Origin: Procambarus clarkii
Lineage: Eukaryota; Arthropoda; Malacostraca; Decapoda; Cambaridae
Direction of reading: 5' to 3'
Assembly: GCF_040958095.1 (NCBI RefSeq)
Contig: NC_091188.1
Coordinates: forward strand, 8,612,736 to 8,676,735
Length of the DNA stretch: 64,000 bases
The position numbers were made by a program, and so were the translations under genes. The notes beneath the pieces were generated by a model. That model did no database searches. It saw only the letters and a program-made list of their open reading frames with translations, and was not told the origin of the DNA. Positions 46,576 to 58,498 of the stretch are shown here, in pieces; the first letter of the stretch is position 1; each line of letters starts with the position of its first letter.

Positions 46576-46961
46576 GAAAGGATTGACTGTGTCTGGATTT
46601 TTAACCTAACTCTTTTTATTAAAATAAAAGGCTGTTCTGTCCCTGGAAATAAAAGCTGATAGTGGGTATAGATTTGTAGAGATCTACAGAGTGGGGAGTA
46701 GAGCTCCAGAGAGCTGACACTAGAGTGGGGAGCTGTAGAGCTTCGTAGAGCTGGTCACACGAGTGCTTACCTAATTGGGGTTTACCTAGCAGTGAGTACA
46801 GGGGGGGGGGAGTGAGGTTCAGCTCTTCATGCTTCGCCTAATTGCCTTGCTCTGTGTTCAAATTATTTGTCGAATTTGACTTTAAAAGTTGTAGAAGGGC
46901 GTGGCGGATTACTTAATTTCTTTCTGTGCCTCCCACGTGTTGACCACCGGACGTGGGACAA
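46576..46961. other. Unassigned sequence
   Basis: About 385 bases. A decayed 'cacctagttgggg' word near 46770 may be a remnant of a LINE-A or SINE-C tail; not certain. Confidence 0.4.
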
Positions 46962-47494
46962 GGAGTGTAGAGGACTCTGCTGCCTGTGCGTGAAGAGTGT
47001 AGAGGACTCTGCTGCCTGTGTGTGAAGAGTGTAGAGGACTCTGCTGCCTGTGTGTGAGAAGTGTAGAGGACTCTGCTGCCTGTGTGTGAGAAGTGTAGAG
47101 GACTCTGCTGCCTGTGTGTGAGGAGTGTAGAGGACTCTGCTGCCTGCTGTGTGAGGAGTGTAGAGGACTCTGCTGTCTACTGTGTGAGGAGTGTAGAGGA
47201 CTCTGCTGCCTGTGTGTGAAGAGTGTAGAGGACTCTGCTGCCTGTGTGTGAGGAGTGTAGAGGACTCTGCTGTCTACTGTGTGAGGAGTGTAGAGGACTC
47301 TGCTGCCTGTGTGTGAGGAGTGAAGAGGACTCTGCTGCCTGCTGTGTGAGGAGTGTAGAGGACTCTGCTGTCTACTGTGTGAGGAGTGTAGAGGACTCTG
47401 CTGCCTCTATGTGAGGAGGGTAGAGGACTCTGCTGCCTGTGTATGAGGAGTGTAGAGGACTCTGCTGCCTGTGTATGAGGAGTGTAGAGGACTC
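46962..47494. repeat. 32-bp minisatellite, about 16.5 copies
   Basis: Unit begins GTGTAGAGGACTCTGCTGCC and ends 'tgtgtgtgagga', with 'tgtctactgtgtg' variants spaced through the array. Confidence 0.96.
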
Positions 47495-47624
47495 TGGAAA
47501 GTGCTTGTGGGTGTACTCAGGTTCGGGTCCACTAAATTTTGTCATTGTTAAGTACAGATTCTCTTTATTTATGTATGATGTTGGAAGTTCAGGTTATTTG
47601 GCATGTAAAGAGGATTACTTTCTC

Positions 47625-48507
<883 letters not shown>

Positions 48508-48565
48508 AGGGAGGCAAGTGAGGGGAGGGAGAGAGCCTTGTTAAGAGGAGTCCAGCCTCGCCTCT

Positions 48566-48650
48566 ACAACGGGCTCACCATAGCCCGTGCTACATGGACA
48601 CTTCTATCTGAGTAGCTAAATCTAAAACAACGACAACAACAACAACGAGC
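48566..48650 (+). mobile_element. Dispersed repeat G with (CAA)n end, copy 1
   Basis: 'acgggctcaccatagcccgt', then 'gagtagctaaatct' and a CAACGACAACAACAACAAC end. The same ordered words occur at 59.59 and 60.61 kb. It looks like a short SINE-type 3' module ending in CAA repeats, but no Pol III head is visible. Confidence 0.7.
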
Positions 48651-48965
48651 CTCGACAATTGTGGAGGAAGCTCAAGCTCCGGGACCCGCCTGAGGGAAGG
48701 CTGGCTGATTGAATTGCTCAGAACGCCGGTGAGAGAGAAAGTTTTGGGGGCGTCTGGGAAGGTGTTTGTGTGTGCGTTGAGGGTGTGGGGTGTGGGGTTC
48801 GGGGTGGGGGTGAATGAGGTTGGGGAAGTACCACTTCTCCAGCGACTGCTTCGAGCATGCACCAGGAGTTATTAGAAAAAAAATGCTGTACCACGAGTTT
48901 AGCCTGGGAATGGTCAGTCACGGAGTTTAGTTAATGAGCTCCGTGATTGACTGTGCGTTCATTGT
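48651..48965. other. Unassigned sequence
   Basis: About 315 bases with a GT/GGGG-rich part at 48750-48810. No gene. Confidence 0.4.
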
Positions 48966-49130
48966 AAACAATCGCTGGTGAGGTGGTTATGGTACTGTGT
49001 ACGCCAGGGAGTGGTGGGTGGGGCCCCGGGCATTGCAGGCTCGAACTCTGGTTTGCGTGTCAAAGCGGTTTTTTAAGTGATTTATAGTTTAGGGGAGCCA
49101 TTCAAGCTTTCTTTCATATAGAGTATGTGA
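48966..49130 (+). mobile_element. SINE-E, tRNA-like, copy 1 (degraded)
   Basis: 'tggtgaggtggttatggtac' suits an A box and GCAGGCTCGAACTC a B box (with extra bases between). The body word 'ggggagccattcaagctttc' with 'tttcatatagagta' matches the SINE-E copy at 52.4 kb. Confidence 0.6.
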
Positions 49131-49225
49131 GGTGATCGCTCCCATGAGGAGTATCCTCTACTCATTGGTATTATTCGTACCTCTATGAGGGAGATGTCTG
49201 AAAATGAGTCGCATCCTTGTGCTCG

Positions 49226-49753
49226 GTTCACAGACGCCTCACACAGCCTCACACAGCCTCACACAGCCTCACACAGCCTCACACACCTCACACAGCCTCA
49301 CACAGCCTCACACACCTCACACAGCCTCACACAGCCTCACACACCTCACACAGCCTCACACAGCCTCACACACCTCACACAGCCTCACACAGTCTCACAC
49401 AGCCTCACACAGCCTCACACACCTCACACACCTCACACAGCCTTACACAGCCTCACACAGCCTCACACAGCCTCACACAGCCTCACACAGCCTCACACAG
49501 CCTCACACAGCCTCACACAGCCTCACACACCTCACACAGCCTCACACAGCCTCACACACCTCACACAGCCTCACACACCTCACACAGCCTCACACAGCCT
49601 CACACAGCCTCACACAGCCTCACACACCTCACACAGCCTCACACAGCCTCACACAGTCTCACACAGCCTCACACAGCCTCACACACCTCACACAGCCTCA
49701 CACAGCCTCACACAGTCTCACACAGCCTCACACAGTCTCACACAGCCTCACAC
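49226..49753. repeat. 9-10-bp minisatellite, about 53 copies
   Basis: Units CCTCACACAG and CCTCACACA are intermixed, with occasional 'gtctcacaca' or 'ccttacaca' units. Three plus frames stay open for about 200 codons as a by-product. Confidence 0.97.
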
Positions 49754-49899
49754 CTGTCATTAAACCCTCACTACAACACACATCATATAACGTTAATAAT
49801 GCTCATTTATGAGGAACACTGGCACAAAGCAATACTCTCTAATCCATAACACATATTTATCAAGCATTAATGAGTAATATTAATACAGGCTTGCGCTCA

Positions 49900-49988
49900 C
49901 TCATCTACCATCCGTGAGGTCGCTGCCACTCACTCATCTACCATCCGTGAGGTCGCTGCCACTCACTCATCTACCATCCGTGAGGTGA
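49900..49988. repeat. 33-bp tandem triplication
   Basis: CATCTACCATCCGTGAGGTC occurs three times at 33-base spacing with 'gctgccactcact' between. Confidence 0.93.
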
Positions 49989-50202
49989 CAACCTCATATA
50001 TTGAGATAAGTTCCCATTCGCCACCACCGTGAGGGTGTGGGAGCCGAGTATAAACTCTCCACCAACCACAAAAAGCGAGGCAATACAGGTCAATACCTTT
50101 CACTGAGAATTCGAGCCAATCCTTCTGTATCTCGACAGAAAAAGCCTGACACCCAATCACCCAATCAACGTACGAGACTCGACTGAGGACCACCTGGTTG
50201 TT
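49989..50202. other. Unassigned sequence
   Basis: No feature seen. Confidence 0.4.
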
Positions 50203-51122
50203 GGTCTCCTTGTTGGTTGATGACTGGTGAAGACCTCGTGGTTGTTGGTTGATGACTGGTGAGGACCTCGTGGTTCTTGGTTGATGACAGCTGAGAACCT
50301 CGTGGTTGTTGGTTGATGACTGGTGAGGACCTCGTGGTTGTTGGTTGATGACTGCTGAGGACATCGTGGTTCTTGGTTGATGACTGCTGAGGACCTCGTG
50401 GTTCTTGGTTGATGACTGCTAAGGACCTCGTGGTTCTTGGTTGATGACTGCTGAGGACCTCGTGGTTCTTGGTTGATGACTGCTAAGGACCTCGTGGATG
50501 TTGGTTGATGACTGCTAAGGACCTCGTGGTTGTTGGTTGATGACTGCTGAGGACCTCGTGGTTCTTGGTTGATGACTGCTAAGGACCTCGTGGATGTTGG
50601 TTGATGACTGCTAAGGACCTCGTGGTTGTTGGTTGATGACTGCTGAGGACCTCGTGGTTCTTGGTTGATGACTGCTGAGGACCTCGTGGTTCTTGGTTGA
50701 TGACTGGTGAGGACCTCGTGGTTCTTGGTTGATGACTGCTGATGAGGACCTCGTGGTTCTTGGTTGATGACTGCTAAGGACCTCGTGGTTCTTGGTTGAT
50801 GACTGCTGATGAGGACCTCGTGGTTCTTGGTTGATGACTGCTAAGGACCTCGTGGTTCTTGGTTGATGACTGCTGATGAGGACCTCGTGGTTCTTGGTTG
50901 ATGACTGCTGATGAGGACCACGTGGTTCTTGGTTGATAACTACTAAGGACCTCGTGGTTCTTGGTTGATGACTGCTGATGAGGACCTCGTGGTTCTTGGT
51001 TGATGACTGCTAAGAACCTCGTGGTTCTTGGTTGATGACTGCTGATGAGGACCTCGTGGTTCTTGGTTGATGACTGCTAAGGACCTCGTGGTTGTTGGTT
51101 GATGACTGCTGATGAGGACCAC
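50203..51122. repeat. 32-bp minisatellite (32/35-bp forms), about 28 copies
   Basis: Unit contains GGTTCTTGGTTGATGACTGC, then 'tgaggacctcgt'. A 35-bp form with an extra 'tga' ('gctgatgaggacc') becomes common to the right of 50735 and often alternates with the 32-bp form. Confidence 0.96.
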
Positions 51123-51767
51123 GTAGTCGCTAGTCCCCCTGAAGATTGATGACTGGGTCAAACTCCCCCAACAAGAATACATCGGTGTTGGGAAGTTTCC
51201 CAGGTAATCCCACTTGCGTGTCAGCGCCCATCATTCACTCGTAATCTCCTCTGCGGTGTGTATACACATTCCAAATTACTCATTAGGAATTTCATGGACA
51301 TAAGACTTCTTCACTGAGAACAGATTACCGGAAGACCCGCACGAACTCTTCACCATCATATCTTGTTTAACACTTTCGCGCTTTAGATTAGAGATAGCTC
51401 GTCACCGTTTTTTCTTACGATTCCGCATAACAGATTACTTTTGTAGTCCATCGAATAATATTTCTATAAATTCCATTTTCTAACCGAAATGGATGGGGAT
51501 ACTCTCAGATTTTTCTCCATGAAATAGTTTTCATGGAGTTTCATTCATGGAGTTTTCATGGAAATAGAAATCATGTTATAGTTTTAATATCGATTCAGTG
51601 TTAAAGGCATCATAACTGCCTATAGACCCCCGAGTGAACTGGTCAAGTTACTTGTATACTGCAAACTTTTGCCAGTCTATTTCACCTGGCATGAAGCACT
51701 CCGGCTGACAGATCTGCTTTTTACCATTACGTTCTGAAGAATGAATTTCCTCTCCACGCGCGCGCGT

Positions 51768-51769
<2 letters not shown>
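51123..51769. other. Unassigned AT-rich sequence
   Basis: About 650 bases. 'catgaaatagttttcatgga' and nearby repeats of 'catggagttt' near 51520-51565 form small hairpins. Nothing else. Confidence 0.45.
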
Positions 51770-51838
<69 letters not shown>

Positions 51839-51857
51839 CACACACACACACACACAC
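51770..51857. repeat. (CA)n microsatellite
   Basis: About 88 bp of CA with two ACTC interruptions, preceded by a short CG run. Confidence 0.97.
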
Positions 51858-51935
51858 CAACCGTAAGTTAAGCCAGTTCTTGGCACTTAAATGCAACCTT
51901 GTTGAGAAAGGCTCAGAGTAATCCGTGCCTGGCTT

Positions 51936-52044
<109 letters not shown>

Positions 52045-52166
52045 AGTCCTTTTAACTCCCAACACTTGCACAGGACGGGAGAACCTGCCCTTCATCTTGG
52101 TACCAGCACACTCACGTCAGTCTCTTGGTCTAGCAGTGGCGGGAATGGTTCATCAACCGCGTTTAG

Positions 52167-52262
52167 GTTATTTAAGTCTCCACAAAAGTGGAGACCTAAG
52201 TAACCACTTACCTCAATAACCTAAATAACCGGTTGACACCACTCACCCGGTGGTGTCAACCG
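52167..52262. repeat. Two adjacent hairpins
   Basis: The first has arms around 'aagtctccacaaaagtgg', pairing 'ggttatttaagtctccac' with 'gtggagacctaagtaacc' (52167-52206). The second pairs GGTTGACACCA with its complement (52232-52262) around a 9-base loop. Confidence 0.8.
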
Positions 52263-52405
52263 GGACGTTGGTAAACGACACCACCACGTGTTCCTCACGT
52301 GTGCTTCCAAAAAATGAGGTGATTTGATAAAATGCTATGCCCAAGATTACCATCCGAGTGCCGGCGAGGAAGTGGTTCAAATAGCTTCGGCTATCACTTC
52401 CTTAT

Positions 52406-52560
52406 TGTTTGGTCGTGATGGTCAAGCGGATTAAGGCATCCTGTACATACCAGTTGCGTTGCTCCTGGCAGTATGGGTTCGAGTCACTTTTGGAGTGTGA
52501 GTTTTCAGTTGCATATAGTCCTGGGGACCATTCAGGCTTGTTCGCATATATATATAAAAT
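52406..52560 (+). mobile_element. SINE-E, tRNA-like, copy 2
   Basis: A box TGGTCAAGCGGATTAAGGC and B box TGGGTTCGAGTC are about 50 bases apart, as in a long-variable-arm tRNA (Ser/Leu type). The body 'ttcagttgcatatagtcctg' and 'gggaccattcaggcttgttc' ends in a short TA run. Confidence 0.72.
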
Positions 52561-53117
52561 ACAGCTTCACCCTTCTGAAGATTAAATACGAAAGTACTTA
52601 AGGAAATTCCTATTTCAATTCTTCCTTTGGTAAATACCTTACCTTATATGTAATAACAAGTAAGGTAAATAGGTAAGAATTGAATACACAAGGTGCACAT
52701 TTATCTTAAATACATATGTGGAAGGCGTTATGTTGAGGAAGGGGAGAGGGGGGTGATAAGATGGAGGGAATGGACATATGGGTAATCCCAAGACAATCAA
52801 TCATCAACCACCTCCCCAGAACTACTTCAGACAATCGTTGACAGCCACTGAACAACAGTGAACAACAGTCCTGTCAACAGTCCTCTCTGTTGTTCCTGAC
52901 AGGGGTTAACAGCCCCCCCCCTGCCCCTCCCTCCAGACTCCAATTCCAGACGACCATTAACAGCCGCGAGACAGCTCCTGACAGCCACTAAGACAACTAT
53001 TAACACATATATGGCCGACCCTGACAGCATCTTAACTAGCGTCTGATAGCCAGTAGGCGGGTCTTAATTGTCTTGTTGCGTGGACCTAACAGTCATCATC
53101 TTTCTGCAGCTGTACGC
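52561..53117. other. Unassigned sequence with CAACAGT-type words
   Basis: At 52790-53060 short words such as 'acaacagtc', 'tgacagc' and 'cctgtc' recur irregularly, an early or decayed relative of the 23-bp array that follows but on the opposite strand. No gene. Confidence 0.5.
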
Positions 53118-53975
53118 TGTTGTTCACTGTTGTTCCTGTCTGTTGTTCACTGTTGTTCCTGTCTGTTGTTCACTGTTGTTCCTGTCTGTTGTTCACTGTT
53201 GTTCCTGTCTGTTGTTCACTGTTGTTCCTGTCTGTTGTTCACTGTTGTTCCGGTCTGTTGTTCACTGTTGTTCCTGTCTGTTGTTCACTGTTGTTCATGT
53301 GTGTTGTTCACTGTTGTTCATGTGTGTTGTTCACTGTTGTTCCTGTCTGTTGTTCACTGTTGTTCCTGTGTGTTGTTCACTGTTGTTCCTGTCTGTTGTT
53401 CACTGTTGTTCCTGTGTGTTGTTCACTGTTGTTCCTGTCTGTTGTTCACTGTTGTTCCTGTGAGTTGTTCACCGTTGTTCCTGTCTGTTGTTCACTGTTG
53501 TTCCTGTCTGTTGTTCACTGTTGCTCCTGTCTGTTGTTCACTGTTGTTCATGTCTGTTGTTCACTGTTGTTCCTGTCTGTTGTTCACTGTTGTTCCTGTC
53601 TGTTTTTCACTGTTGTTCCTGTCTGTTGTTCACTGTTGTTCCTGTCTGTTGTTCACTGTTGTTCCTGTGAGTTGTTCACCGTTGTTCCTGTCTGTTGTTC
53701 ACTGTTGTTCCTGTCTGTTGTTCACTGTTGCTCCTGTCTGTTGTTCACTATTGTTCATGTCTGTTGTTCACTGTTGTTCCTGTCTGTTGTTCACTGTTGT
53801 TCCTGTCTGTTGTTCACTGTTGTTCACTGTTGTTCCTGTGTGTTGTTCACTGTTGTTCACTGTTGTTCCTGTGTGTTGTTCACTGTTGTTCCTGTCTGTT
53901 GTTCACTGTTGTTCCTGTCTGTTGTTCATTGTTGCTCTTGTCTGTTGGTTACTGTTGCTCCTGTGTTGTTTAATG
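53118..53975. repeat. 23-bp minisatellite, about 37 copies, with a 9-unit internal duplication
   Basis: Unit CTGTTGTTCCTGTCTGTTGT plus TCA. A marked block starting at the 'gagttgttcaccg' unit (about 53461) is repeated starting at about 53668, 207 bases or nine units later, with the same 'gctcctg' and 'catgtc' variant order. Since 23 is not a multiple of three, the frames cycle and all three plus frames stay open. Confidence 0.96.
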
Positions 53976-54974
53976 TTGAATTAACAGAGATCAGTGATTC
54001 ATCTGTTAAGAATTTCTTATTTCTTACGTTGTCTGTTCGTCGGGCCAAGGTTCGAGTCCAGATGCTTTGGGCTAGTTTCGCTCAGCTTTTGCAGAGTGAC
54101 TGGTGGCTTGCAGGGGACTGTCACAGGCTAGTCGGGGTATAGGCCCCATTAACTCCATTTAAGTGTGGTCGGCTGTCATGGCTACCTACACAAAGTCAAT
54201 GGGCGTGAAATGTGGCAGCTGAGTCCGCAGAGTTTTACTTTCTGTTCATTCATGTCAAGGGCATATTATGAAGCCAGTTCAGCATTCTAGGGGCTCCCAG
54301 AACTTATAAATGGTGCTATGTTTCGAGGTGGACCCGGGTACCGCCGGGTATTCCAATTAGTTTTTATGTAATTTCCTGTTGTTGGTGAGTAAGTTAGGAT
54401 TGAGCGCCGGATGCTGAGTATTACGTGAATGTGTTGGATATGAGTTTGTTTCAGTAACTCAATCTGTTGAATGTCTTGTATTGATTGGGTCTTAGTGTAT
54501 TTTAATCATCCCAATCTTCACGGAATTGATTTCCAATCTCTTCTTATTCCTTCCTTCCCACATTCTTTCCTGTCTCTTCCTCTCTTTTTATCCTTTTCAT
54601 TCCGATTCCTCGATCGACTCCCCTCATTTTCCGGGATGCTCAGCTGCAATGTGACCTCGGTCAACATGACCTGTGACCTCTGACCCGGGACTGGAACGGA
54701 GCCCGCTCCACCCCCCTTCAAGACCACCCACACTCACCAGTACACCACAGAACCACCTGTGTGGACAGTGGTGTTAGTAAGCAGTACCTTTGTGTGGGTG
54801 ACCTGGCACTGCCGGCCCATTCACCGCTCAGGACAACGTCTGCAGTTGACGTGGTGTTGCAGAGACCATCAATCGTGGAGGAGCAGTCATGGTCCATCCT
54901 TGAAGGAGGTTCCGATGATTGGTTACCTGGTGGGACCCATCAAAGGTCTATTGTCTCTCTATATCCTTTGGTGT
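53976..54974. other. 1 kb unassigned sequence
   Basis: 'aaggttcgagtccagatg' near 54048 resembles a B box, without a good A box. Short frames (70-97 codons) carry no known domain. A pyrimidine-rich stretch lies at 54540-54620. Confidence 0.45.
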
Positions 54975-55270
54975 GTAGCTGCTTCTCCTTACATAGTCCA
55001 GGCACTCCCTCCCACTGCCTCTCCTTATATAATCCCGGCACTCTCTCCCACTGACTCTCCTTATATAATCCCGGCACTCTCTCCCACTGACTCTCCTTAC
55101 ATAGTCCAGGCACTCTCTCCCACTGCCTCTCCTTACATAGTCCAGGCACTCTCTCCCACTGCCTCTCCTTACATAGTCCAGGCACTCTCTCCCTCTGCCT
55201 CTCCTTACATAGTGGGAGGGAGTGCCTCCCTCTGCCTCTCCTTACATAGTGGGAGGGAGTGCCTCCCATT
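54975..55270. repeat. 36-bp minisatellite, about 8 copies
   Basis: Unit contains CTCCTTACATAGTCCAGGCA, then 'ctctctcccactgcct'. The last two units change to 'tagtgggagggagtgcctcc', which is self-complementary. Confidence 0.94.
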
Positions 55271-55879
55271 AAGTCTCTTTTTTTTTCTTCTGTTCCATTC
55301 ACCTGTTCCTCAATCTTTCTGTAGACAACTTCTGTTGCCTCTCTGATTCTGTCCCTCTCCTCCTCCTCCGCCCCTGTGCTCCCATTCATCTTATATTCTT
55401 CCTTTTCCATTCTCTCTTTCGCATATTCCATCCTTCTCCCTTTCCATCCTATACCCTCCTCCACCCTCCCATCCGCCCCTATCCCTGGAACCAGTGGTGG
55501 GGTCCGATAATACCGAACGTTGTGCTTCCATCCCCCTATCCCTCCATCCCCCTGCCTTCTCTATTGTGCACCTCAATCATGGATAAATGGATTCCTGGGT
55601 GGATGGTTGGATGGCCTCCCGGCTAGGCGGATGGCTGACTGGATGGTCTTCTGACTGGATGGATGATCGGATGGCCTGCTGGCTGGTGGGACGGCTGGGA
55701 ATGTGGATGAGATAATTCAGAGACTGTCGGATAGAATAGGGAATGGATGGTTTCATGGAATGTCGTCTGGGTGGATAGAATAGGGAATGGATGGTCTGTT
55801 GGATGGTTCGACTGATGATGGATTTACTAGATTTGTGATTGAGTGGATGGGTGGAACTAGGGGATGGGTTGAGAAATGG
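55271..55879. other. Unassigned sequence; TGGATGG-rich right half
   Basis: 55570-55860 is rich in irregular TGGATGG words, a diverged shoulder of the 20-bp array that follows. The left half is pyrimidine-rich. No gene. Confidence 0.5.
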
Positions 55880-56283
55880 GTGAAGAGGGTGGTGGATGGA
55901 TTGATGGGGTGGTGGATGGATTGATGGGGTGGCGGATGGATTGATGGGGTGGTGGATGGATTGATGGGGTGGTGGATGGATTGATGGGGTGGTGGATGGA
56001 TTGATGGGGTGGTGGATGGATTGATGGGGTGGCGGATGGATTGATGGGGTGGTGGATGGATTGATGGGGTGGTGGATGGATTGATGGGGTGGTGGATGGA
56101 TTGATGGGGTGGTGGATGGATTGATGGGGTGGTGGATGGATTGATGGGGTGGTGGATGGATTGATGGGGTGGTGGATGGATTGATGGGGTGGTGGATGGA
56201 TTGATGGGGTGGTGGATGGATTGATTTGGTAGCGGATGGATTGATGGGGTGGTGGATGGATTGATGGGTCGTGAATGGATTGA
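55880..56283. repeat. 20-bp minisatellite, about 20 copies
   Basis: Unit GATGGATTGATGGGGTGGTG with two 'ggcg' variants and one decayed unit near 56225. Confidence 0.97.
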
Positions 56284-56366
56284 TGGGGTGAGCTCCAGCT
56301 GTTGGGTCGCGGCATCCTACCTGTGGGATGCCTGAGGGCTCGACGACCCCTCAGGTGGTGGCTGGT

Positions 56367-56512
56367 GGTATACACACCTGTTGCTGTGACCACGTACACA
56401 CCTGTCGCTGTGACCTCGTACACACCTGTTGCTGTGACCACGTAAACACACCTGCCGCTGTGACCACGTACACACCTGTCGCTGTGACCACGTAAACACA
56501 CCTGTCGCTGTG
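56367..56512. repeat. 23-26-bp minisatellite, about 6 copies
   Basis: Unit ACACCTGTCGCTGTGACCAC plus GTA, with an optional AAC insertion. Confidence 0.93.
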
Positions 56513-56924
56513 ACATATTATAACGACTTTGTGCTTGACGACAGCTGTGTTCCTGGAAGATGGTCCCTCTTCAAGATGCTCCTTCATGCTCTCTCGTGTT
56601 TTCTAATCTATTATGTAATAATAAAAATAAAAAAAGGTTTCGAGGACGACGTGTCTCAAGCTTCCTCTCGAAGACTGGAAAAGACTGGCTGATGGCGCTG
56701 GAGGCTTCGGGAAGTCAACAACACGTGAGATTCAGTTTTGAACTCTTGGAGGAATACAAAGTCTTCTGCCTCATAACTTCCAGAGGTTGCTGTGTTTACA
56801 TAGAGCTGTCTTGAAAAGCTATTTGCGGATGATAGCGGTTAGTGTAGATGTCAACAGTTAGATGCCAGAGTGTCTTGCTGGAATTTTGAGTACAAGAGTG
56901 GATATAGGGATTGGCAGTACTTCC
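56513..56924. other. Unassigned sequence
   Basis: About 410 bases. Two overlapping plus frames of 60 and 84 codons show no known domain. Confidence 0.4.
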
Positions 56925-57003
56925 TGGGCAGGGTTCGAACCTAGATGAAATTGCTGGTGAGACGCTGAGAGAAGTCTGTTACCTCTGGACCACAGCGATT
57001 CTT
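56925..57003 (-). mobile_element. tRNA-like SINE head
   Basis: The minus strand has TGTGGTCCAGAGGTAACAGA (A box) and TAGGTTCGAACCCTG (B box) in tRNA-like spacing. The 3' end of the head reads 'gcccaggaagtac'. The acceptor stem does not close, so it is not a tRNA gene. Confidence 0.65.
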
Positions 57004-57045
57004 GTCGTGAGTTTAACGATTGTTGACTAATTTGCTCTGATTTAC

Positions 57046-57047
<2 letters not shown>

Positions 57048-57081
<34 letters not shown>
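57048..57081. repeat. Short (CT)n
   Basis: About 17 CT repeats. Confidence 0.95.
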
Positions 57082-57084
<3 letters not shown>

Positions 57085-57298
57085 TGTTTAACGAAGACAA
57101 GTGTACATTATGAATGGCAATGACATTCTTAAGGAAACTTAAGCAATCTAAGAGATCTTATAATAATATTAACATTAATTTAGTGTTACAATCCCTATTC
57201 AAGTGGGTTCTCTTCACAATATTTAACCTGTAGATGTGTGCCAGAGCCTTCATATGGCAGGTCCCCTTGAGGTCATCAGCGGCCCCTGTGCACGCGAG

Positions 57299-57505
57299 GA
57301 GTCACAATAACGTGGCTGAAGTATGTTGACCAGACCACACACTAGAAGGTGAAGGGACGACGACGTTTCGGTCCGTCCTGGACCATTCCCAAGTCGATTG
57401 TGAGAATCGACTTGAGAATGGTCCAGGACGGACCGAAACGTCGTCGTCCCTTCACTTTCTAGTGTGTGGTCTGGTCAACATACTTCAGCCACGTTATTGT
57501 GACTC
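57299..57505. mobile_element. FB4, 207-bp near-perfect palindrome
   Basis: Left arm 57299-57399 and right arm 57405-57505 (101 bases each) are complementary with only two mismatches that I can see, around the 5-base loop GTGAG. The ends read GAGTCACAATAACGTGGCTG and its complement, and the core contains 'ggaccgaaacgtcgtcgtcc'. It is non-coding. The high arm identity points to recent origin or arm correction. It is most likely a MITE-like fold-back element; no other copy lies in this window. Confidence 0.9.
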
Positions 57506-57540
57506 ATCGCCTGCATGGGGGAGAACTCTAATATATACCC

Positions 57541-57623
<83 letters not shown>
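57541..57623. repeat. (AT)n microsatellite
   Basis: About 83 bp of pure AT. Confidence 0.97.
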
Positions 57624-57626
<3 letters not shown>

Positions 57627-57631
57627 AACAT

Positions 57632-57748
57632 ATTTGCCCGAAACGCTATGCGTACTAGTGGCTTTAGGTATTGTATGTACTACCTCTATCTTTAAATCTA
57701 ACATTATGTATGTATCTTTACCCGAATAATATAAATCTAATCTAATCT
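57632..57748 (+). mobile_element. SINE-D 3' fragment
   Basis: 'ttgcccgaaacgctatgcgt' and 'actagtggct' match the SINE-D body at 5126-5150. A different 3' part follows, ending in an (ATCTA)n run ('aatctaatctaatctaat'). Confidence 0.8.
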
Positions 57749-57839
57749 AATATAGGTTGGAATGGTCACACACCATATTTTCAGGGTTGAAAATTGATAG
57801 ATCAATAAAAGTCTCTCTGATTGAGACACTGGTTGATGT

Positions 57840-57862
57840 CACCCCCCCCCCCCTCCCCCTGA
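57840..57862. repeat. C run
   Basis: Low-complexity C tract. Confidence 0.9.
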
Positions 57863-57889
57863 CCTTTATAATATAATGACCGTTATGTT

Positions 57890-57950
57890 TTATTACTCTG
57901 GGGTCATTATATTACTCTGGGGTCATTATATTACTCTGGGGTCATTATTG
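57890..57950. repeat. 19-bp tandem repeat, about 3 copies
   Basis: 'ttactctggggtcattata' repeated three times. Confidence 0.92.
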
Positions 57951-58088
57951 CCCCCTTAGAGAGTTGCCTGGGTAAGCATCCTGTCATTTAGGTCTCTTCA
58001 CGGCCCTAAAAGAAGAACATAATTTTTGTTCTTCTTTAAAATAACATAATTTCATTTTGAAGAACATAATTTCCAGGGGGGGGGGGGT

Positions 58089-58281
58089 CAAGGAAGGAAG
58101 GAATTATCAGGGGAAAGCGGGAAGCCATTATGACTATATAGCACTTGGAAGGGGTCAGGATAATGATTTGGGATGGGACGGGGGGGAAGGAATGGTACCC
58201 AACCACTTGTGGACGGTCGGGAATTGAACGCCAACCTGCATGAAACCAGACCGTCGCTCTACCGTCCAGCCCAAGTGGTTT
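58089..58281 (-). mobile_element. SINE-A, copy 3
   Basis: Minus strand: head CTTGGGCTGGACGGTAGAGC (A-box side), B-box side GGCGTTCAATTCCCGACC, body with 'cccgtcccatcccaaa' and 'ctatatagtcataatggctt', and a GGAA run at the 3' end. Nearly full length; the best reference for SINE-A. Confidence 0.88.
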
Positions 58282-58498
58282 GTGGGGGGGGGGGACAAGG
58301 CCTGTCACGACGCCATCTGTGATGTGCAGCCAGCCGTCTTAACAGAGTTCTCAGGAGTCTTCTCGTTTGAAAAATACAAATTTCCAGCAAAAATAACCAC
58401 ATCAGGACATCAAAGAGTTCACAAAACTGTGTATGAGATCGATCATTCCGACTGAGACATGTTGTAAACACGTATTGCCTCATGTGTTCTTGGTGTCT
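58282..58498. other. Unassigned sequence
   Basis: About 215 bases starting with a G run. Nothing supportable. Confidence 0.4.

Noticed and set aside
53073-54142. 340-codon Cys/Val/Leu-rich frame that resembles a membrane or cysteine-rich protein
   Set aside because: It is a 23-bp array in which frames rotate; three frames are open together.
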